Positions 55,970 to 64,000 of a DNA stretch of 64,000 nt are shown piece after piece; position 1 is the first letter of the stretch; every line of letters begins with the position of its first letter. The notes beneath the pieces are model-generated. The model was not told the origin of the DNA. It did not search any database and saw nothing but the letters and a program-made list of their open reading frames with translations. The DNA comes from Luzula sylvatica (taxonomy: Eukaryota > Streptophyta > Magnoliopsida > Poales > Juncaceae), in the NCBI GenBank assembly GCA_946800325.1, contig OX326957.1:52447798-52511797 (forward strand). The letters run 5' to 3'. The translations under genes were made by a program, and so were the position numbers.

Positions 55970-57186
55970 ATGGAAGCAGAGTTGCGAGCTTGTCAAAATA
56001 CTGTCACTGCCGCCGCCGAAGGCAAGCAAACTTGTCGAGATACTGTTACTGCTCCAGCCGTTTCTTCTGGCGGCGCCGGCGGGTCCTCGGAGGTGAACCG
56101 GGCGACGGCGTGGGAGGGATGTAGTGTGCTTCTTGATATCAACGATGGAGATCGCCTCGTCTTTGCTCGTCTCTCCGCTTCAGCGTATTCCCTCTTTTCC
56201 CTCTCTATTAACATAGATAAACATAGCTTTATTCTTTTCGGTGATTTCAGATCAATCAAGATTGGAAACAATAAATGCTCTCTCAATCCTCTTGTTGGCT
56301 GTCCTTTTGGTTCTTTATTCAATGTCGAGACCGGGTCAAGCGGGCCCCTTCTTGCTCGATGCGCCAATTCTTCTGAAGGTACTAATTGCAAATTCTTCCC
56401 TGAATTCTTCAATATTTCTCATACTCCCCCTTCAAAAAAATTATTTTAAACGAACAGATAAATTTCTAGAAGATGATAATAGCAAGGACGAAATGCAATT
56501 AGTGAATGAAATTAGAGATAATAGAGCTCTAATAGACAATAACACCGCTCAAAGTTTGTCCAGTGAGGATATAGAGACCATGAGGAGGTTAGATTTTTTT
56601 TTTTTTAATTTTGTTGATGATCCAAATTTTATGAAAATCTTCATGGTTTAGGGATGGTGCAAGTGGAGAAGAAATAGTTAAGGCTCTAATTACTAATAGT
56701 GCCACGTTCGAAATGAAAACTGCTTTTTCTCAGGTTATACATAAAATTATTAATTACACGCTTTATTCGTGATTTTTTTTTTAATTTAAATCAAGTAATC
56801 TTTGAATTTTCAGGAGAAATACAAGTTGAAGAAACAAAAGAAATACGCACCAAAAGTCCTTTTAAGACGCCCCTCAATGCGAAGGTCCCACAATTTTCCT
56901 CTCTATTTTTGCAATTTTATTAATTTTTCGGGCTTTATAAAAAAATTCTCTATTTTTGCAGTATATGCGAAACGTATTTCAAAAAACACCCTCAAAAGAT
57001 CGGGTAATTTTTTCCTTATTATATCGCTTTAATAGTAAATTACCATTGCATTTGCATTGAGATTTGTGTTTTTTCATGATGATCGTGAAATTTTGTGCAC
57101 ATCATTAAATACACAAATCTCAATGCAAATTCAATAGTTAAAAAGCATTAAGTACCAAAACTTGTGTACTTAATTAAGTAGGTTAG

Positions 57187-57257
<71 letters not shown>

Positions 57258-58587
57258 GAACAAACTTTATGTTTTTAGGTTTATGAGAGTGGATGCATTA
57301 TCTCTAATATTATCCATGGCTAATGTGGGCCCACACTCTGACGCTCTAATTTTCGATAAAGTTGGAGGCTTAGTGGTAGGATCTGTAGCAGAAAGAGTAG
57401 GAAGTAAGTATTTCTGCATTTTTTTACATATACCCCTCTAAAATAGTAAAATGTCAAAGTTTCATTTATACCCTCGAAAAAAGGTTGTTTATAATTTTAT
57501 TTACAGGTACGGGGTATGTATGTAGCACGTACTTTGGACAGGCACCGAGTAGTATAGATATTGTCAGAATGTTTAATTTTACCAATGATGTCTCTAGTAG
57601 GTATTAACTCTCTCTCTCTCTCTCTGAATCATATGAATAAAAAATGATAAATATATTTAGAAATCTCTGAATTATTTGTGTAGGATATTACAAGCACCTT
57701 TCAGCGAGCTGTCACCTTCACCAAATGATATGGCCTTATTGGATCCAAATAATATGGGACTCGACCCGTCAGATATTTCTCAACCCGAACCATCAAATGA
57801 GCTCGTTGTTCGAGATGGCGATTTAGGTAATAAAGGATTCTTCAAAACTACTACATATTCAAATATACAAACTGTCATTCAGTTTTATTTGTTGAAATTT
57901 GCAGAGAGTAATAATAATAATAATAATAATAATAATGGGTCTTTCACCGGTAAAAAGGCGATCAAACCAGGGACGCGAGCCTCTCCTGAATTAATCAAAT
58001 CATGGAGAGAAAATGGATTTACGAGGTCATTATTATTTATGAATATTTTGATGACTTAGTAAATGCATTTATTTATTTACATCTATTTCATTACGTGCAG
58101 TTTAATAATCACGGCGCCAGAAATGGATGTGGAGAGTTTGGTGATGGATCTTCTTCCTCTTTTAGCTTATTCTGCACCTTTCGTTATTTATCACCAATAC
58201 CTTCAAGTAATATTCCTATTATTTTCATTATTAATTTACTATTAATATTTGGATTATTATAATTCTGGTTATTATTCTATTTTTGTTCAGCCTTTAGCGA
58301 CGTGCATGAGAAAATTACAAACCTCGAGAATGGCTATTGGTTTGCAAATTTCCGAACCTTGGCTCCGCGAATACCAGGTATATCATAATAGTTTATCAAT
58401 ATACTGTTTATTAATAATTTCGTTGTTTATAATATTTAATATTTATGTGGGTTTATATTTTCAGGTGCTTCCATCGAGGACGCATCCACACATGCAAATG
58501 AATGCATTTGGTGGATATATTCTTAGCGGTATTCGAATTTGCAATGGCGGAGAAGCTAGTAGTAACGGAGATAATAAAACGAGTTAG
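55970..58587 (+). CDS. TRM6: tRNA (adenine-58-N1)-methyltransferase non-catalytic subunit TRM6
   Basis: Partner of catalytic TRM61; together they make m1A58 in the T-loop of tRNA, including initiator tRNA-Met. Thirteen exons: 55970-56184, 56251-56378, 56458-56587, 56652-56733, 56814-56884, 56962-57003, 57279-57403, 57507-57600, 57684-57826, 57905-58025, 58101-58206, 58291-58377, 58465-58587; 488 aa. Motifs of the family: WEGCSVLLDINDGDRLVFAR, IKIGNNKCSLNPLVGCPFGS, EKYKLKKQKKYAPKVLLRRP, GFMRVDALSLILSMANVGPH, VGGLVVGSVAERVG, then the C-terminal half with TAPEMDVESLVMDLLPLLAY, PWLREYQVLPSRTHPHMQMN and GGYILSGIRI. Exon 10 holds nine Asn in a row encoded by a pure (AAT)9. Intron 6 carries a MITE-like repeat and a (CT)n(TA)n tract just before the acceptor. 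Nothing is broken. Confidence 0.95.
57025..57190. repeat. MITE-like repeat in TRM6 intron 6
   Basis: Shares about 70 bp with the inverse of 33575-33745 (ATGATGATC, then ACATCATTAAATACAC and AATCTC). Itself partly palindromic: GCATTTGCATTGAGATTTGTG pairs with CACAAATCTCAATGCAAAT. Confidence 0.6.
57191..57251. repeat. (CT)n(TA)n microsatellite in TRM6 intron 6
   Basis: About 14 CT followed by about 16 TA units ending 27 bp before the exon 7 acceptor AG; it probably acts as an unusual polypyrimidine region. Confidence 0.95.
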
Positions 58588-61562
58588 AAAATTTATCCTT
58601 GATGCGCCAGAATTTGTAATGTTAAATTTTTAATTACGTTTTTTTGGTTTGATTCGGCGAATGTATTTGTTTTATTTGGTACAAATAAGATGTTGAAGTT
58701 TTTAATTTATTCTTTTGACAAGAATTAGAGATTTTTGCTATTGTGTGATAGTTGAGAACATTCTGTTCATTTAGCAGAGAAAGGGCCTCTCCATTTCCCC
58801 AAAATACCGGAGAGAGACCAGCTGGATTACTTCCAGTTCCTGTAGGGATGTTATATAATTTGAGTGAACCAGGTGTAAGCAAAGTCCATAGACCGAGCCA
58901 GTAACAGTGTGACAACCCAAGATTGCACGTGGGATTGAAGGGCGCGTCGTTGCTAGGATTCGAACTCTTCCATTTCGTGATCCTCTGTGACCTTCGTATT
59001 TTCGTAACGTGTGTAGCGAGTCGATACGCTAGAACAATTTGTCAATATCCTCTTACCAAATCGATGGTGCTATTGGTGCTCGGTAAGATGAACAGGATGC
59101 ACTGATCATTTGGCCACAAGGGATTTGCTGTGTGGTTCCTTGTGACGTTACGACACCGCACCTGACCATTGCTTTTTCATAAAACGATTCGCTTCTCCTA
59201 GTTTGTGCGCACGTTTGAGTCATGCCACCTATGAAATTGTTTAGCAAGAGAGGTCAAAAAACTCAGTTTGATAATAAAACTCATCAGTAGGAGTGCATCG
59301 AGTAGTACCCGATGATATTCAAACTTGATTATCGGATGTCTATTTCGTGACAAGGATGGACATATCGTAGGAAGATTTATTTGAAAAAGAATCACGCAAA
59401 TTCAAGACTTGTCTCGGTATGCTAGACCAACTTTTCAAACATTGTACGACCAATTTTTCGGAAAAAGTCGAATTCATGATTTGTCTTAGTAGATAATATC
59501 AATATTTTATTTTTGGTAGACAGTTTTTCAAAGACAAATCGAAAGTTATCAATTTCTTGATAGGAAAGTATAAATTGTCTTTTATTTCCCACTCCTTCCT
59601 TGATTGTAGAATTCAATAAACTCTTATCAAACTCACAAAAACAAACTTATGCCAATACGTCTCTCGTGATATTTCCTGTTTATATGAAATAAGTCCACTT
59701 TTCAACTCGTATTTTCCTACTTGGCTTGGTTCCCTTTTTGTTTTTTATTAAGCTCTCTGTTTTTTTTTTTAGGCACGAAATTATTCCTCTAACGAAATTG
59801 ATAAACGCTCATGTTTAGATGTTGTCGTCAAGGTCTGAAATAGACTTCATTTTATCAAGGCGTGTGTCGAAATCTCTGCAAATATCGATTAATTCCCTAG
59901 ATGTGAATTTATGGATTTTTTATGTTGACCTTGTGAGGGTAAAATAACCAAACTCAACGATGTGATCGAGATCATTGACCAACTTTGTCGTGATTGTAAC
60001 ACTGAGAAGAAAGAGATTATGACGAAGTTGTAGGTCAAGTCGATTGTTGATAAAATATTTTAGTTTAATAATATGATATCAATTTACATTACGAACAAAT
60101 GTATCTTAACTATGTTATATTATGTCATTTTTTAATATGTAACTTTTTTACAAATTTATTATAATCATATTTCTCGAACTAACTAAGATAATAATTTGTT
60201 TTTGTCATTATTCAATTTCACGAGTCATTTCACTCACTATTCTTATCATTTCTCTTTCATCCTTAAATCTCTTACTTATACGACCGTCCTAATTCATTCG
60301 CTCGCCCTCCCTCCCTTCACCATCTTTACTTATTCATGCTTCAATATCATTTCTCTTGTTATTAATTTGTAAAATTTCGTTGAATATAATAGAATTATTC
60401 CGCCCTCTGCATATGCCCCACCATCGTTATTACTCAGCTATTTTATATTTTCGTAAAATAACTTATCGTACTCACATATCACGTTTGATGTGACTATTGG
60501 TTGGCCAACTACCGAATCATCAAATGGTTCGTTCCAAACTATATGAGGCGTCTCCCTAGAGACGTGACCATAATTCGTAATATATATTGCACAAAAACCC
60601 TTCCTACTATGAGAATAATAAGAAAAATTATATAATTTTAGTTAAACTAATTTGCTCATACATAATATAATATACATTTTGCATTTGAGGAAATCGATGA
60701 AAAATAATGTGCTATATTTATCAATATGATTATGTGAAGTAAAATATGATTAGAAAAGAAATAACAGAATCGAGAATTTTAATTAGAAAAATAATAATTT
60801 TATAAAAGTCTTTTGAATTCGTTATAAGAATAATAACTTCAAGTTGATTTTTTTTTTATTTTTATATTTATCATTATGAAAACTAATTTACTATATTTAT
60901 CATTATGCAATGGATTAAAATTACAAAAAAATAATCGAATCAGGAATTTTAATTGTAGGAAAATAATAGTTTTATAACAGATTAACAGGTCTTTTGAATT
61001 TGTTATAAAAATAATTTCAAGTTGAAAACCTTTTTGGGGGAAAGTTGGAGCAACCTAACAGCACAAATTCCTTTTCTATGTGCGCGCTCGAACAGTCGAA
61101 CCACATCCAATGATTCCATCCCAGCTAATTGCTAATCTCCCGATCCCAATCAAAATTTCATTTTACCCCTTGAAAGATTTCATATTCTTATATCACCAGT
61201 AAATATAGTATCGGAACGGAAGCTACCAAAATTCAAACTCAAGAAGTCAAGCCAATGCAATTACCTAAAAGGACCAAAGATAAAATTGTAGCTAAATAGG
61301 ATGCGATTATAATACCCTGAAAATACAAGGGGTAAAATGAAATTCTTGTACAAATTAAATAAGGTTAACAAGTAAAAAAGGACAATTAAACGAGATCAAA
61401 ACAAAAAACCAAAGAAAGCTTTATATTTTCCCTCTCTCTCTTCCATCGCGCCCCTTTCTTTCCCTCCTTAGTCCCCCTTCATTCTCTCTCTGTCAAAACC
61501 CTACCCTCTCTCTCGCTCTCGCTCTCGCTCTCGTTCGCTCCGTGCACTCTCTTTCTCCGGCG
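58588..61562. other. Intergenic between TRM6 and E2F; one exon-like piece
   Basis: 58905-59620 has a more balanced base composition (GTGACAACCC, GGATTCGAACTC) without a recognisable protein; short minus-strand frames there match nothing I know. 59700-61060 is AT-rich. 61380-61562 is CT-rich (GCTCTCGCTCTCGCTCTCG) and carries a telo-box AAACCCTA at 61496-61503, 60 bp before the E2F start. Confidence 0.5.
58778..58904 (+). other. Exon-like coding fragment of unknown gene
   Basis: After an acceptor-like TTCATTTAGCAG at 58777, one frame reads ASPFPQNTGERPAGLLPVPV, GMLYNLSEPGVSKVHRPSQ and stops at 58902-58904. The composition is clearly coding-like, but no upstream exon is seen within 190 bp of TRM6. 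It may be a retained fragment of a gene or a terminal exon moved here. The minus strand is also open (58634-58915), so the coding strand is not certain. Confidence 0.35.
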
Positions 61563-64000
61563 ATGGATCTGCCTCCTAGAATCACGCCGCCGGCGATTCT
61601 TCGTCCTTCTTCCGCCAACCGCCACTTTCCGTACTTCCCCGCCCCCACTCCTGCTGTTCGATTGATCACATCCGACGGTCCAGATCGAATCCCTGCCCCT
61701 ATTCCTCCTTCTCAAACTGCGGTGAGTTTTTCTTTTCATTCATTTTTTTTCCTTTCTAATTTTCTCTGATTTTAGCGCCTTTTGCTTGCTTAATATCTTG
61801 TTTTCTATCACTGCGGATCTTCTAATTCTTGTTTCTCTTGTGTGTGTATCACTTAATTTGGACCGAAAGTGAGAATTTTTGTAATTGATGCTAGTCAATC
61901 AACATAATTCATGCCTTATTACCTAATTCAACTTAGATCTGTTTGGGTATATAAGGAAGTTTGAATCTAGTGGATCCTTTGGAATCTATCTGAAGAGTTG
62001 CCATACTGTGATCATGAATTTTAAGTGAAAGAAAAATAAGATAGTGTAATTGATTTTATTTCAATAAATTGTAGGGAGAACAACAAACAAAGGAGAAAGA
62101 AAAGGTGAAAATGGAGGCACCTGAAAGAGAAATAAAAATGGAAACGATTTCTCAAACACTTCCTACTGATTTAAAGAATGCTCAGAAGGGAAAGAAATCA
62201 AAACCTCCCAAAAACAAACGATTCGTTTCTGACGGTACAATTGATGGTAATTTATTATTCCTTCTTTTTTGCAAAATGATTCCATTATGTTTTTATGTTG
62301 ATTTAATTAATTTTCTTGCTTCCAGGAGATCCTAATAATGCTGGTAATTGTCGATACGATAGTTCCTTAGGTACTCAAGTTTAAATTCAATTTCAAATCA
62401 TTTTTACTTGATATAATGTATTACTTTGAATTATTTATTCATTATTTCAAAAAATTACTTAATCAGGATTATTAACAAAGAAGTTTCTAAATTTGCTTCA
62501 AAGAGCTGAAGATGGTACACTCGATTTGAATAAAGCTGCCGAAACTTTGGAGGTATTATCTTTTTCATTTCGTTTACTATCGTTAACTTTTTTTATATTT
62601 TTTTAATAAATGCTGATTTTTATGTATTTATTCGTAACAGGTACAAAAGAGGAGGATATATGATATAACTAATGTTCTAGAAGGAGTTGATTTAATCGAG
62701 AAGAAATTGAAGAATATGATTCGTTGGAAGTAATAATGATATTTCCTTATATCTCAGTATTTTGTTACAAATTCATCTTTATTTATTGAAATGGTAAATA
62801 GATAATATCGTTGTGTTAATTATAGGGGATATGATATGTCAAGGCCAAAACAGATAGAAGAACAAATTAATTCCTTAAAGGTGAATTATTTTTTTTTACT
62901 AGAACTATTTTGCACATTTATGCTTATTTTTTCTTCTTCTCATTTTTGATTGTTTTGCTTAATTATATCATCGTTCTAAATTTGGGGATTTTAAACAGTC
63001 TGAACTGGATTCTCGTCGAATGGAAGAAATTCGATTGGATGGAATGATAAGGTTTGTTATTTAGTGTTCTTTTGAAAATGCATCTTTTTGCAATTGACTC
63101 CCTCCTTTGTTTCTAATTTGAGTTCTAATCCTTCTTATTTTCTGGTTTGTAGAGATATGAAAGATAATTTGCAAGAGTTCTCTCTGGATGAAAACAACCA
63201 AAGGTGATATTTATATTTCAAATAACACACAAGTTTTGTTTATTTGTAATGGAGATCTCCATTTTGAACCTCTATTATATCATTTAATATCACTAAAATG
63301 ATTGATTATTATTTTTTCTTTACTTTTAGATGGCTTTTCCTCTCAAAAGAAGACATTAATAATATACCATGCTTGCAGGTTTTTCTCTTCTTTTTGCTCT
63401 AGACTTATATCATAATAAACTTTCTTATTCTTTTTTTTTTTTCCTTCTTTTTAATCTTTCACAATGAAATTTTACATAAAAACCCCTCATTAATTGCAGA
63501 ATTCAACATTGATTGCAATAAAAGCTCCTCATGGTACAAGTGTTGAAGTCCCCGACCCAGACGAGGTTCTTAATACAAACATTGAATTAAAGCATAATTT
63601 TAATTTCTTGAATTTTTGTAATATAAAACAATATATTTTTTTATACTAATTAATGTAAAAAAATACAGGGTTTAGAGATCCAAAGACATTATCAGATTTT
63701 AATGCGAAGCTCTACTGGTCCAGTTGGTTGCTACTTAATTAGGTCAATAATCAAATCTCTATATTCTAATTTCATAAACATACACATTGTTTCAAATTCA
63801 AAAGAAATATTTTAATATGATATATATTTTTTTTCTTTCAATCAGTAATAATGAAGAGAGACCCGAAACTTCATATCAAAATAATATGCCTTCAGAAGAA
63901 GATAATAATAATAAAGTAGCATTCAAAGGTTGTTCATATCCATATATATCTTCAGACGATAATAATAATGTTGATGGTGTCATGCGAATTACTCCTTCAA
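61563..64000 (+). CDS. E2F transcription factor (E2FA/B-type), 3' end outside window
   Basis: Cell-cycle regulator that binds DNA with a DP partner and is controlled by retinoblastoma-related protein. Twelve exons are visible: 61563-61721, 62075-62246, 62326-62370, 62467-62552, 62641-62729, 62826-62880, 62999-63051, 63153-63203, 63330-63378, 63500-63565, 63669-63742, 63846 to the edge. The Pro-rich N-terminus ([10 protein letters not shown]) precedes a basic patch ([12 protein letters not shown]). The winged-helix DNA-binding domain spans ~126-185 ([20 protein letters not shown]; core [12 protein letters not shown] at ~158-169). The leucine-rich dimerisation region and marked box follow ([50 protein letters not shown]). 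The last exon has Asn-rich stretches from AAT repeats. The RB-binding transactivation motif should lie beyond the window. The dimerisation domain excludes the DEL/E2F-like subclass. Confidence 0.94.

Noticed and set aside
61479..61739. Arg-rich minus-strand frame
   Set aside because: Antisense of the CT-rich leader and exon 1 of E2F.
61790..61805. E2F-binding site in the first intron of the E2F gene (TTTTAGCGCC)
   Set aside because: One mismatch from the TTTSSCGC consensus and a single occurrence; not enough to call.
1..64000. Multi-gene defence cluster, CRISPR array, prophage or biosynthetic gene cluster
   Set aside because: Neighbouring genes are unrelated plant housekeeping genes; repeats are microsatellites and transposon ends without regular spacers.

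Overview
The window is nuclear DNA of a flowering plant, most likely a eudicot. Genes have many short AT-rich introns with GT..AG borders, intergenic DNA is very AT-rich and full of small transposons, and every recognisable protein belongs to a plant family. The species cannot be named from the sequence. I see no prokaryotic, organellar, CRISPR or phage content and no rRNA or confident tRNA gene.

Layout. 1-24110 is gene-dense: a PPR RNA-editing factor (minus, cut by the left edge) sharing a 196-bp promoter with a DUS3-type tRNA-dihydrouridine synthase; two tandem CHX cation/H+ exchanger genes; an unnamed conserved coiled-coil protein; a Pin1-type prolyl isomerase diverging from mitochondrial ATP synthase subunit e; and the AP-2 clathrin adaptor sigma subunit. 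24111-55969 is gene-poor and transposon-rich, with only a WEB-family protein, two small proteins sharing a C-terminal motif, and a C2H2 zinc-finger gene. Between them lie hAT, CACTA and Mutator-type elements, many with intact target-site duplications, plus LINE, copia and SINE-like remnants. 55970-64000 holds TRM6 (tRNA m1A58 methyltransferase subunit) and the first twelve exons of an E2F transcription factor, cut by the right edge.

The genes are housekeeping genes with no shared pathway: RNA modification (PPR, DUS3, TRM6), ion transport (CHX), mitochondrial ATP synthesis, endocytosis (AP2S), proline isomerisation (Pin1), chloroplast movement or coiled-coil biology (WEB) and the cell cycle (E2F). 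Most CDS were reconstructed exon by exon and stay in frame through all joins.

I did not find a new multi-gene system. The observations most worth checking are: a 1.6-kb CACTA element carrying a dead piece of an ARC5/DRP5B-type dynamin gene; a CHX pair in which two acidic positions of the exchanger core are replaced in both copies; a Pin1 homologue with a rewritten active-site-flanking loop; a repeat expansion in the C2H2 protein; a family of Mutator-type MITEs with 9-bp duplications; and nested or foldback elements.
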